From positions 1 through 22,556 of the forward strand of contig JADLCG010000272.1 in the NCBI GenBank assembly GCA_020847355.1: DNA of 22,556 bases. Direction: 5' to 3'. Origin of the DNA: Anaerolineales bacterium (GTDB lineage Bacteria > Chloroflexota > Anaerolineae > Anaerolineales > Villigracilaceae). The position numbers and the translations under genes were made by a program. Below the pieces are notes generated by a model. It saw nothing but the letters and a program-made list of their open reading frames with translations, did not search any database and was not told the DNA's origin. Positions 15,111 through 22,542 of the stretch are shown piece after piece; the first letter of the stretch is position 1; each line of letters opens with the position of its first letter.

Positions 15111-15121
15111 GAGTGTACAAT
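15111..15121. promoter_or_regulatory. Divergent promoter region, transglutaminase / PAP2 phosphatase
   Basis: AGTGTACAAT (15112-15121) holds TACAAT on plus (15116-15121) and TACACT on minus (15112-15117). On minus the ATG follows after six bases. On plus the leader would be about 47 bases and includes GGAGGA (15164-15169). The hexamers are imperfect and -35 boxes are not clear. Confidence 0.45.
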
Positions 15122-15174
15122 GAAGAAAAAAATAAATCAATTCCTAGAGTTGGCAAAAACACTGGAGGAACTGT

Positions 15175-16146
15175 ATGCAGGTCTTGATAGATAGCGGAAT
15201 CGCTATCGTGATTGCGATTCAAAACTTGGGCGCTTGGCTGTTTATGCCGATGAATTTTTTTAGTTTTCTCGGCACTGAAGATTTTTTCTTTCTGGTTTTG
15301 CCCTTGCTCTATTGGTGCGTGGATGCGGCGCTCGGTCTGCGCGTGGGGTTGTTGTTAGTCGCCACTGGAGCGGTGAATCAAATTAGCAAAATGCTGTTGG
15401 CGGGTCCGCGCCCATATTGGGTTAGCTCGCAAGTCCACGGATGGTGGCCCGAGACGAGTTTTGGCGCGCCTTCCGGACATGCGCAAACGGCAATGAGCGC
15501 TTGGGGGGCGCTGGCTTTATATTTCAAAAAAGCTTGGGCTTGGGCGCTCGCCGGCGCGGTGATCTTCTTGATCGGTTTTTCGCGGCTCTATCTCGGCGCG
15601 CATTTTCCGCATGACGTAATTTTAGGCTGGCTTTTCGGCGCTGGCGTGCTTTTTGTCTTCATCAAATTAGAACAACCGGTTTTGGCTTGGTTCGCTAAAA
15701 AAACTTTTTCCCAACAAATTTTATTTTCATTTCTCGTTTCTTTAGTTTTGATTTTGATCGGCTTGCTCGTGGCGGCTGTGCGTCAAAATTATCAACTCCC
15801 GGAAGCGTGGGCGGCTAATGCGCTTCGCGCCTCGACGGAAGCGCTGAATCCGGTGGACCGAAACGGCGTCTTCACGTTTGGCGGAACTGTCTTTGGCTTG
15901 CTGGCTGGCGCGGTGTGGATTCAGCGTCATGGCGGCCACCAAGTTTCAGGTCCGCTTGAGAAGCGCGCATTGTGTTATCTGATTGGGGTAGTGGGCATCC
16001 TGATTTTGTGGATGGGTTTAGGTCAAGTATTTCCGCGTGGGGACGGGTTTGTTTTTTTTGCGCTTCGTTACTTGCGCTATACGCTGGTGGGCGGGTGGAT
16101 TGCCGCCGGAGCGCCGTGGACGTTTAAGCGCTTAAAGCTCTTGTAA
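15175..16146 (+). CDS. PAP2-family membrane phosphatase
   Basis: 323 residues and strongly hydrophobic, with about eight membrane segments. The three PAP2 phosphatase motifs are complete: K72-(x6)-R79-P80 (KMLLAGPRP), PSGH (99-102) and SR-(x5)-H-(x3)-D at 136-147, with H143 as nucleophile and H102 as acid. It should act at the membrane on a lipid phosphate or pyrophosphate such as phosphatidate, undecaprenyl pyrophosphate or a sphingoid phosphate; the substrate cannot be decided. Compared with minimal PAP2 proteins it has an extra C-terminal membrane part (about 180-315). GGAGGA lies five bases before the ATG. It is divergent from the transglutaminase gene. The last codons contain a 14-base palindrome (16123-16136), part of which recurs ahead of the second kinase gene. 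Confidence 0.92.
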   Translation: MQVLIDSGIAIVIAIQNLGAWLFMPMNFFSFLGTEDFFFLVLPLLYWCVDAALGLRVGLLLVATGAVNQISKMLLAGPRPYWVSSQVHGWWPETSFGAPSGHAQTAMSAWGALALYFKKAWAWALAGAVIFLIGFSRLYLGAHFPHDVILGWLFGAGVLFVFIKLEQPVLAWFAKKTFSQQILFSFLVSLVLILIGLLVAAVRQNYQLPEAWAANALRASTEALNPVDRNGVFTFGGTVFGLLAGAVWIQRHGGHQVSGPLEKRALCYLIGVVGILILWMGLGQVFPRGDGFVFFALRYLRYTLVGGWIAAGAPWTFKRLKLL

Positions 16147-16164
16147 TTTTTACCGACTCCCATC

Positions 16165-16173
16165 TGATATAAT
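16165..16173 (+). promoter_or_regulatory. Extended -10 promoter of the first Ser/Thr kinase gene
   Basis: TGATATAAT fits the extended -10 consensus TGnTATAAT exactly (hexamer 16168-16173). It is 21 bases upstream of the ATG at 16195, giving a leader of about 15 bases with no Shine-Dalgarno. No terminator separates it from the PAP2 gene, so read-through is also possible. Confidence 0.6.
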
Positions 16174-16194
16174 CTCAGCGCTTTAGGCTTTTCA

Positions 16195-18384
16195 ATGACA
16201 CTAGACAAAAATACACCTCTGCATAATCGCTATCGGATTATTGAAATCCTCGGACAGGGCGGAATGGGCTCAGTTTATTCTGCCGTAGATGAAAATCTCG
16301 GTAACACTGTCGCCATTAAAGAAAACCTGTTTACGACTGAGGAATACTCCCGCCAATTTCGCTTGGAAGCGGTGATTCTCGCTAACTTGCGCCACCCAAA
16401 TTTGCCGCGCGTGTACGATCATTTCGTGCTTGGCGATCAGGGTCAATACTTGGTGATGGATTTTATTGAAGGGGAGGATTTGCGTCAGCGCATGGAGCGG
16501 ATGGGGACGATCAGCGAAGATGACGCCGTGCAAATTGGCGCTTCTATCTGTGACGCCTTGGCTTATTTGCACACGCGCAAGCCGCCGATCTTGCATCGCG
16601 ATATCAAACCCGGCAACGTGAAAATTACGCCGGAAGGTCACATCTTTTTGGTAGATTTTGGATTGGCGAAAATCTATCAGGGCGCCACGCAAGCCACCAC
16701 GACCGGCGCGCGCGCCATGACGCCGGGCTATTCCCCGCCTGAACAATACGGCACGGCGCGCACCGATTCGCGCACGGATATTTATTCGCTTGGCGCAACT
16801 TTATACGCGGCTATGTGCGGCATGATTCCCGAAGACGGTTTGGCGCGCGCAATGGATAGCGCTCAACTTACGCCGTTGCGAAAACGCAATTCAAACGTTT
16901 CGCGCCGGATTGCCGCCGCGATTGAAAAGGCGATGTCCATTGACCCGAGCGATCGCTTTCAAACTGCCGAAGAATTTAAGAAAGCTTTGCTGAGCGCGAA
17001 ATCGAAAACTCAGCAAATCGCCGGCTCGTATCTAGTCTCTCCGCCTCCGGCTGACTTAGAAATTTCCAGCGAATCGGCTGAAGCTTCCACTCAAGTAGAT
17101 CAAGAACCGCGCGATGCGACTGGACCCCTGCGCGCGCCCGCGCCGCACGAAGATCAACCTTTTGTTTCGCCATTGAAGAAACAAAAAGAAAAAGAAAAGA
17201 AACGCCGCGGCAACTTCATCCGCTTTCTCTTTTTCTTAATCCTTTTAGGCCTCGCCTCGATTTTCTTTTTCGTTCCGGAACTCATACCCGCTGAAATGCG
17301 CGCCTTGGTTTTCCCGCCGACGATTACCCCCACTCCCACCCAAACGGTCACGCCTTCGCCGCTTCCCAGCCTAACAATAACTCCGCTGGCGACGGCTACG
17401 GCTACAAAGAAAATGCCGACCGCCACAGCGACGCTAACATTAACCAGCCTTCCAGTTGTTGTTGAAACTGAATTACCCGTTACGCCAACGCCGTCTAACG
17501 TTCCAACTTTAGCCGCTACGCCCATCGGCGGCGGCGGGGAAGTGGCGTATGTTTCAAACCGTTCTGGCACGCCGCAAATTTATTTGGCGCCTATTTCAGG
17601 CGAAAGCACAACGCAAATCACCAGCCTGCCGGCTGGCGCCTGCCAACCGGCTTGGTCGCCCGATGGTCAAAAAATAGTTTTCGTTTCGCCTTGCAAAGGC
17701 AGGGATGATTTATACCGCGGCTCAAGTTTATACGTGATCAATGCAGACGGCACAAATCTCACGGCTTTGCCCACCGTCTCCGGCGGCGATTTTGAACCGG
17801 CTTGGTCGCCGGACGGATCGCAAATCGCTTTCACTTCTTTTCGCACAGGCAATGCAGAAATCTTTGTCTTAGATATTGAAACGCAAACTGTCACCCAATT
17901 GACCAAAGGCAGTTTTAGTTTGGAATCTCGGCAAGCGGCTTGGTCGCCGGATGGCACGCAAATTGCATACACCGTCAAACGCTTGGGCGTGTTTCAGATT
18001 TGGCTAATGAACGCGGACGGGAGCGCTCAAACTCAAATTGTCCGTAGTGGAACGGATTTCACCGACTACTTGCCGGCTTGGTCGCGAGACGGTCAAACCA
18101 TCCTCTTCACGCAACGATGCGTCACCTCATTTTGCTTGTCACATGCGATGACAATTTCAGCCATAGATCGCGCCACGCAACAAGCGACTGCGCTAAAGTT
18201 GACCAGTTTTTCAATTGAAAATATCAAATACTCGCCGGATGGTTTATGGATCATTTATGAAGGCGACGAAAGCGGAAAGAACAGCGACATTTATTATTCA
18301 ACCCTCGCAGGCGCAGACTTTACGCGCTTCACCGCGGACCCGGGTATGGATTTCGACCCAAACTGGCGCCCCGCCTTGAAATAG
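16195..18384 (+). CDS. Membrane Ser/Thr protein kinase with extracellular PD40/WD40-like propeller (copy 1)
   Basis: 729 residues. An N-terminal Hanks-type kinase domain (about 13-268) has all key residues: glycine loop GQGGMG (20-25), K42, E58, HRDIKPGN with D136 and N141, and DFG at D154. Its activation segment contains TPGYSPPEQYG (176-186). A linker and basic stretch (KKQKEKEKKRR) precede one membrane helix (about 342-360). Outside the membrane follows a Thr/Pro-rich stalk (about 374-443) and a beta-propeller-like region with five blade signatures: WSPDG at 487, 537 and 583, WSRDG at 629, YSPDG at 679. PD40 propellers, as in TolB, bind proteins or peptides, so this half probably senses something outside. 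C483 and C500 sit in the first blade and are conserved in the next gene; C642 and C647 are unique to this copy. It has its own extended -10 promoter and a strong terminator after it. Confidence 0.95.
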   Translation: MTLDKNTPLHNRYRIIEILGQGGMGSVYSAVDENLGNTVAIKENLFTTEEYSRQFRLEAVILANLRHPNLPRVYDHFVLGDQGQYLVMDFIEGEDLRQRMERMGTISEDDAVQIGASICDALAYLHTRKPPILHRDIKPGNVKITPEGHIFLVDFGLAKIYQGATQATTTGARAMTPGYSPPEQYGTARTDSRTDIYSLGATLYAAMCGMIPEDGLARAMDSAQLTPLRKRNSNVSRRIAAAIEKAMSIDPSDRFQTAEEFKKALLSAKSKTQQIAGSYLVSPPPADLEISSESAEASTQVDQEPRDATGPLRAPAPHEDQPFVSPLKKQKEKEKKRRGNFIRFLFFLILLGLASIFFFVPELIPAEMRALVFPPTITPTPTQTVTPSPLPSLTITPLATATATKKMPTATATLTLTSLPVVVETELPVTPTPSNVPTLAATPIGGGGEVAYVSNRSGTPQIYLAPISGESTTQITSLPAGACQPAWSPDGQKIVFVSPCKGRDDLYRGSSLYVINADGTNLTALPTVSGGDFEPAWSPDGSQIAFTSFRTGNAEIFVLDIETQTVTQLTKGSFSLESRQAAWSPDGTQIAYTVKRLGVFQIWLMNADGSAQTQIVRSGTDFTDYLPAWSRDGQTILFTQRCVTSFCLSHAMTISAIDRATQQATALKLTSFSIENIKYSPDGLWIIYEGDESGKNSDIYYSTLAGADFTRFTADPGMDFDPNWRPALK

Positions 18385-18399
18385 AAAACAAACGTTCGG

Positions 18400-18455
18400 A
18401 AATGCCAGAGCTGATTATGAGCGTTTTAAGCGCTTTTAAGCTCTGGCATTTTTTT
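18400..18455 (+). terminator. Rho-independent terminator after kinase copy 1
   Basis: A perfect 13-bp stem, AAATGCCAGAGCT (18400-18412)/AGCTCTGGCATTT (18439-18451), encloses a 26-base loop that contains its own palindrome (AAGCGCTT). The T run is 18449-18455. Confidence 0.85.
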
Positions 18456-18605
18456 GTCTTATAATACCTTTCAAAAGTAAAAACCATAACTTCTTGAATT
18501 GAAATAAAATAGAAATGAATAGACTTTATGGATAAGGTACAATCGCTCTCGCAAATCGTTCGGAAGCGCATTTATCAAATATAATTTTTTTTGAACAAGG
18601 ATCTG
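18456..18605 (+). promoter_or_regulatory. AT-rich promoter region of kinase copy 2
   Basis: This non-coding stretch follows the terminator and carries three candidate -10 hexamers: TATAAT (18460-18465), TACAAT (18538-18543) and TATAAT (18580-18585). The last would start transcription just ahead of AAGGA (18597-18601), which sits four bases before the ATG at 18606. No good -35 box is evident, so which hexamer is used cannot be decided. Confidence 0.45.
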
Positions 18606-20735
18606 ATGATTCTCGAACGCGACTCATTCCTACAAAAACGATATCGAATTATTGAGAATCTCGGTCAGGGGGGGATGGGCTCAATTTATCGCGCAATAGA
18701 CGAGAACCTCGGCTTGGAAGTCGCGGTTAAAGAGAATCTTTTTACCACTGAAGAATACGCCCGCCAATTCCGTTTGGAAGCGGTGATTTTAGCGAACCTG
18801 CGCCACCCGAACCTGCCGCGCGTTTCGGATCACTTCGTCATCGCTGGCGAAGGTCAATACCTGATCATGGACTACATCGAAGGGGAAGATTTACGTCAGC
18901 GTATGGAGCGCGTTGGGCTTTTACCGGAAGATGAAATCATTCAAGTTGGCGCCGCCATGTGCGACGCGCTGACTTACCTGCATACGCGTAAACCGCCCGT
19001 ATTACATCGGGATATTAAACCGGGCAACGTCAAAATCTCCCCCGACGGGCATATTTATTTAGTAGATTTTGGTCTGGCGAAAGTGATTCAAGGCAATCAA
19101 GCCACCACCACCGGCGCGCGCGCCATGACGCCGGGTTATTCCCCGCCCGAACAATACGGCACCGCCCGCACGGATGCGCGCACGGATATCTATTCATTAG
19201 GCGCAACCTTATACGCCGCGCTGACTGGCGTCATCCCGGAAGATGGGTTGGCGCGCGCAATGGATAACGCGCAACTCACGCCGCTCCGCAAAAGAAATCC
19301 AGAGATCGCGCGCCGCCTCGCCGCCGCGATTGAAAAAGCGATGGAGATTGACCCGGGCGATCGCTATCAAACTGCGGAAGCCTTCAAACTAGCCTTGCTG
19401 AACGCCAAATCCAAAACGCAACAGTTGACGGGAACTTATACGATCAGCCCGCCCCCGCCAGAGGCGGAACGCCAAGCCGACCCAGCCAAAGCGGCGGTTC
19501 TCGCGCACTCCATCCCGTTGGAAGAACAACCCTTCGTCTCTCCGCGCAAAAAACAAATGCAAAGAACCACGCGCATGATTCGCACAATTAGCGGCGGCTT
19601 CCTCGCTTTTCTGCTGATCTCATTTTTATTGATCCTCTTTTTTGCGCCCCAACTTTTACCTGATTCAACGAGAAAATATTTTACATTTTTACCGAGCGTG
19701 CCAGAAGTTGTTCTGCCAACCCAAACCGCGCAGGTTGAAACCCCAATTGAATTAGCCTCGCCGACTTTGCTCAACACGCCGGTTATAGAAATGACCGCCA
19801 CCGCCGACCTGACAATTGACGTGACGCAAACCGCCGCCTCTGCGCTGACCCAAACCTTAGCGCCAACGCCCATCGGCGCGGATTACCTTCAGATTGCCTA
19901 CGCCTCAACGCGCACGGGCGTTTCCCAAATTTATCTAACCAACCTGCTCAGCGATCAAGCCATCCCCATTACCAATATGCCGGGCGGCGCTTGCCAACCG
20001 TCTTGGGCGCCAGACGGCAGTAAACTGGTTTTCACTTCGCCTTGCGGCATCAAGAAAGATACGTACTCAGAATCCAGCTTATTTATTATTGACGCAGACG
20101 GAAGCAACTTGATCCCGCTTTCTACCGCCACAGTCCCGGGCGGAGATTTTGAGCCGGCTTGGTCGCCGGACGGAAAATACATCGCCTTTACTTCGCTTCG
20201 AGACGGCTACATGCAAATTTATTCCTACAACTTGGCAAGTAGCAGTATTACTCGTTTGGTGGAAACCCCAGTTAACAAACCCGCGCGCCAAGCTTCGTGG
20301 TCGCCAGATGGCAAGACAATCGTCTACTCCTATCAAAGAGTGGACGCTTATGAAATCTGGACGATGTCCGCTTTTGGATTAGACGAGAAATCTTTCCTGC
20401 TCAGCGCCGACTACCTGTCCAATAACTTTCCGATTTTCTCGCCGGATGGAAAATACATCTTATTTAGCCAAACCAACACCCGAGACGCCAAACTTCCCGA
20501 CTTGTTTTTTGTCAAACTCAGCGACCCCTCGACGCCGTTGAAAGTCTCGTTGGGCGTGAACTCCATCACCGATGTACACTATTCCCCGGATGGCAATTGG
20601 CTGGCTTATGAAGCGGGCGGCGAGCGCGGCTACCACGTTTATTATTCCACGCCCTCGGGCGGCAATCAAGCGCGCATCACGCAAGACGTGTTTTCAGACG
20701 ATTTCGACTCGGCTTGGCGTCCCATCCTCAAATAA
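18606..20735 (+). CDS. Membrane Ser/Thr protein kinase with extracellular PD40/WD40-like propeller (copy 2)
   Basis: 709 residues from ATG 18606. A TTG at 18591 would add five residues, but the ATG start aligns without gaps to copy 1 and has AAGGA four bases upstream. The kinase domain is nearly the same as in copy 1: GQGGMG (20-25), K42, E58, HRD with D136, N141 and D154 of DFG, same activation segment. It also shares the juxtamembrane PFVSP-KKQ block. One membrane helix (about 329-348) is followed by a Thr/Pro stalk, shorter than in copy 1, and a propeller with signatures WAPDG (467), WSPDG (519 and 565), FSPDG (611) and YSPDG (659). The Cys pair C463/C480 of the first blade is kept. The outer half differs much more than the kinase half, as expected for tandem duplicates with different ligands or partners. 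Ends at a strong terminator. Confidence 0.95.
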   Translation: MILERDSFLQKRYRIIENLGQGGMGSIYRAIDENLGLEVAVKENLFTTEEYARQFRLEAVILANLRHPNLPRVSDHFVIAGEGQYLIMDYIEGEDLRQRMERVGLLPEDEIIQVGAAMCDALTYLHTRKPPVLHRDIKPGNVKISPDGHIYLVDFGLAKVIQGNQATTTGARAMTPGYSPPEQYGTARTDARTDIYSLGATLYAALTGVIPEDGLARAMDNAQLTPLRKRNPEIARRLAAAIEKAMEIDPGDRYQTAEAFKLALLNAKSKTQQLTGTYTISPPPPEAERQADPAKAAVLAHSIPLEEQPFVSPRKKQMQRTTRMIRTISGGFLAFLLISFLLILFFAPQLLPDSTRKYFTFLPSVPEVVLPTQTAQVETPIELASPTLLNTPVIEMTATADLTIDVTQTAASALTQTLAPTPIGADYLQIAYASTRTGVSQIYLTNLLSDQAIPITNMPGGACQPSWAPDGSKLVFTSPCGIKKDTYSESSLFIIDADGSNLIPLSTATVPGGDFEPAWSPDGKYIAFTSLRDGYMQIYSYNLASSSITRLVETPVNKPARQASWSPDGKTIVYSYQRVDAYEIWTMSAFGLDEKSFLLSADYLSNNFPIFSPDGKYILFSQTNTRDAKLPDLFFVKLSDPSTPLKVSLGVNSITDVHYSPDGNWLAYEAGGERGYHVYYSTPSGGNQARITQDVFSDDFDSAWRPILK

Positions 20736-20762
20736 GACAGCAGTCGTCGCTTACTCTCAGCT

Positions 20763-20800
20763 AGCGGAAGCGCCTAAAAGCGTCTTCCGCTTTTTATTTT
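20763..20800 (+). terminator. Rho-independent terminator after kinase copy 2
   Basis: AGCGGAAG-CGC (20763-20773), loop CTAAAA, GCG-(T)-CTTCCGCT (20780-20791) form an 11-bp stem with one bulged base, followed by TTTTTATTTT. It separates the kinase pair from the heat-shock operon. Confidence 0.88.
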
Positions 20801-20821
20801 GAAATTCTTACACTCCTCTTA

Positions 20822-20850
20822 TTGACTTCCATTTTCCCCGCTGTTATCAT
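20822..20850 (+). promoter_or_regulatory. Sigma70-type promoter of hrcA-grpE
   Basis: TTGACT (20822-20827) and TATCAT (20845-20850), each five of six to consensus, are separated by exactly 17 bases. TGT ahead of the -10 adds an extended -10 feature. The predicted start site near 20857 puts the CIRCE operator directly in the beginning of the transcript. Confidence 0.8.
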
Positions 20851-20863
20851 TATCTCGCAAGAA

Positions 20864-20890
20864 ATAGCGCTCTCGTTTTGGGAGCGCTAA
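20864..20890 (+). promoter_or_regulatory. CIRCE operator (HrcA binding site)
   Basis: ATAGCGCTC (20864-20872), a nine-base spacer, then GAGCGCTAA (20882-20890). The classical element is TTAGCACTC-N9-GAGTGCTAA. Here arm length and spacing are exact, eight of nine positions are symmetric, and the central A/T pair of each arm is replaced by G/C. It lies 13 bases before the hrcA ATG, where HrcA would repress its own operon. Confidence 0.9.
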
Positions 20891-20902
20891 CTATTGATAA
20901 CC

Positions 20903-21952
20903 ATGAAAACGCTCACCGAACGTCAAAAGACCCTGCTCTTACTCATCGTCCGCGACTATATTGATTCGGCACAGCCAATCGGTTCAAAACGCCTCGCTGA
21001 ACATTACCATTTAGATCTTTCCACCGCAACCATCCGCAATGAAATGGCGGCGCTCACCGAATTGGGCTATCTTCGTCAGCCGCATACTTCAGCCGGGCGC
21101 GTGCCCAGCGAGGAAGGTTATCGCTATTTCGTCAGCGAAATGATGCACAACGCGCAATTACCGGAAACAGTTCAACGCACCATCTCGCACCAATTCCACC
21201 AATCCCGCCCGGATATGGAACAGTGGATGACCTTAGCCGCTTCCATCCTTGCCAACCAATCGCAGGGTGTTTCGATGGTCACTGCCCCGCACGTTGAGCA
21301 ATCCAGATATAAGCACGTGGAATTAATCTCCACGCAGGGCAGGCAAGTGCTTATGGTCTTAGTGATGATGGGCGGGGACGTGCGTCAACAAATCCTGACT
21401 TTGGCGGAACCCGTCACTCAAGAAAGACTTAGTCAAACCGCCGCGCGCCTCAACGGACTTTTAGCTGGTCTGACCATAGAAGCAATCGCCTCGCTGACAA
21501 ATCGCCCCGATCCGCTCGATCAAGATATCCTTTTGCTCATTTTGCAGGATTTGCGCAACGCCGCGAGCCAAATCTCCGGCGAAATTTATACCGATGGCTT
21601 GACCAACGTCTTAAGCGAACCAGAATTTGCAGAATCTGACGAAGCCAGAAGAGCGCTGAAGATTTTTGAAGAACGCTCCACCCTGCAAGGCTTGCTTGCC
21701 AAAACTGCTATTAACAGCGACATTGGCGGGCTTCAAGTTTTGATTGGCGGCGAAGGCGAATGGGACGAACTCCGGCGTTGCTCAATGGTAATTGCCCGAT
21801 ACGGCGTGCCCGGCATGGCAATGGGCACAGTCGGCGTTTTAGGTCCAATGCGTATGGCTTATGCGCGCACCATCCCAACGGTGAGATATGTGGCTGGCGT
21901 GTTAAGCGATTTGGTCAACGATACGATTTCAAGCGAAAACGACCTTAGATAA
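20903..21952 (+). CDS. hrcA: Heat-inducible transcription repressor HrcA
   Basis: 349 residues from ATG 20903. A TTG at 20894 would add three residues, but the MKTLTERQKTLL start matches the family's usual beginning. The N-terminal winged helix (about 1-75) includes LSTATIRNEMAALTELGYLRQPHTSAGRVPS, shown in pieces: STATIRNEMA (40-49) is the recognition region and HTSAGRVPSEEGYRYFV follows. The remaining part is the GAF-like and dimerisation domain ending in GVLGPMRMAYARTIPTVRYV, which is characteristic. HrcA binds CIRCE and needs GroEL to stay active. The own promoter and CIRCE lie immediately upstream, so autorepression is expected. grpE follows after 44 bases; a 6-bp inverted repeat (CTTAGA 21944-21949 / TCTAAG 21961-21966) spans the stop codon. 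No Shine-Dalgarno is evident. Confidence 0.97.
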   Translation: MKTLTERQKTLLLLIVRDYIDSAQPIGSKRLAEHYHLDLSTATIRNEMAALTELGYLRQPHTSAGRVPSEEGYRYFVSEMMHNAQLPETVQRTISHQFHQSRPDMEQWMTLAASILANQSQGVSMVTAPHVEQSRYKHVELISTQGRQVLMVLVMMGGDVRQQILTLAEPVTQERLSQTAARLNGLLAGLTIEAIASLTNRPDPLDQDILLLILQDLRNAASQISGEIYTDGLTNVLSEPEFAESDEARRALKIFEERSTLQGLLAKTAINSDIGGLQVLIGGEGEWDELRRCSMVIARYGVPGMAMGTVGVLGPMRMAYARTIPTVRYVAGVLSDLVNDTISSENDLR

Positions 21953-21996
21953 TTTGATTGTCTAAGATTAAATATTGAATAACGAAAGCGAAGATT

Positions 21997-22542
21997 ATGA
22001 CAAAGAAGAAAGATCATCACGAAGAAATAGACGAGACTCAACCCTCAGCCGAAGAAATGCCCATTGCGGGCAACCCTGATTCGGCGGAGCGCGAAGCGCT
22101 GATCAATCAACTGAAAGAAGCCGAAGCCAAAATCATCGAATATAAAGACGGTTGGGCGCGTTCGCAGGCGGAATTTCAAAATTACCGCAAACGCATTGAG
22201 CGCGATAACGATTTGCTAAAGGCGAACATGAAGGGCGATATTGTCAAAAAAATATTGCCGGCGCTCGATGATTTAGAACGCGCCTTACAAAACCGCCCAG
22301 CCGACGATGCCTGGGCGAATGGCGTTGAATTGATTGCGCGCAAATTGCAAAATATTTTAGATAGTGAAGGCGTCACGCGCATTGAAGCGCAAGGCGCAGA
22401 GTTTGACCCTAACTTCCATGAAGCGATTTCGCACGAGCCTTCGGATGCAGTCGCCAGCGGGCATGTGATTGAAGTCGTTCAAAATGGATATTTGATCGGC
22501 GAGCGCGTGATCAGACCTGCATTGGTAAGAGTGGCGCAGTAA
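21997..22542 (+). CDS. grpE: Nucleotide exchange factor GrpE
   Basis: 181 residues, typical length. An acidic, disordered N-terminus (1-30) leads to the long dimerisation coiled coil (about 32-75, with WARSQAEFQNYRKRIERD). The conserved KKILPALDDLERAL (84-97) and the C-terminal beta domain follow, with the signature FDPNFHEAISHEPS (about 135-148) and GYLIGERVIRPALVRV (164-179). GrpE drives ADP release from DnaK in the cytoplasm. It lies in the HrcA-controlled operon; only a weak AAGA precedes the ATG. The window ends 14 bases after the stop codon, and dnaK is expected next but cannot be seen. Confidence 0.97.
   Translation: MTKKKDHHEEIDETQPSAEEMPIAGNPDSAEREALINQLKEAEAKIIEYKDGWARSQAEFQNYRKRIERDNDLLKANMKGDIVKKILPALDDLERALQNRPADDAWANGVELIARKLQNILDSEGVTRIEAQGAEFDPNFHEAISHEPSDAVASGHVIEVVQNGYLIGERVIRPALVRVAQ

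Noticed and set aside
15106..15222. Longer start for the transglutaminase-like protein
   Set aside because: It would run across the PAP2 start and its ribosome binding site; the extra residues look like translated promoter sequence.
16270..16746. 158-codon minus-strand frame inside the kinase domain
   Set aside because: Antisense to a fully conserved kinase domain, with no domain resemblance and no start signal.
17320..17530. Possible tandem repeat in the Thr/Pro-coding stalk
   Set aside because: The repetition is only at the level of amino-acid composition; no regular DNA unit could be followed.
17154..17570. 138-codon minus-strand frame
   Set aside because: Shadow of the Thr/Pro-rich stalk of kinase copy 1; its Val/Gly-rich low-complexity product is what such a region gives on the opposite strand.
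18591..18605. TTG start of kinase copy 2
   Set aside because: ATG at 18606 gives gap-free alignment with copy 1 and has AAGGA at the right distance; the TTG would have no ribosome binding site.
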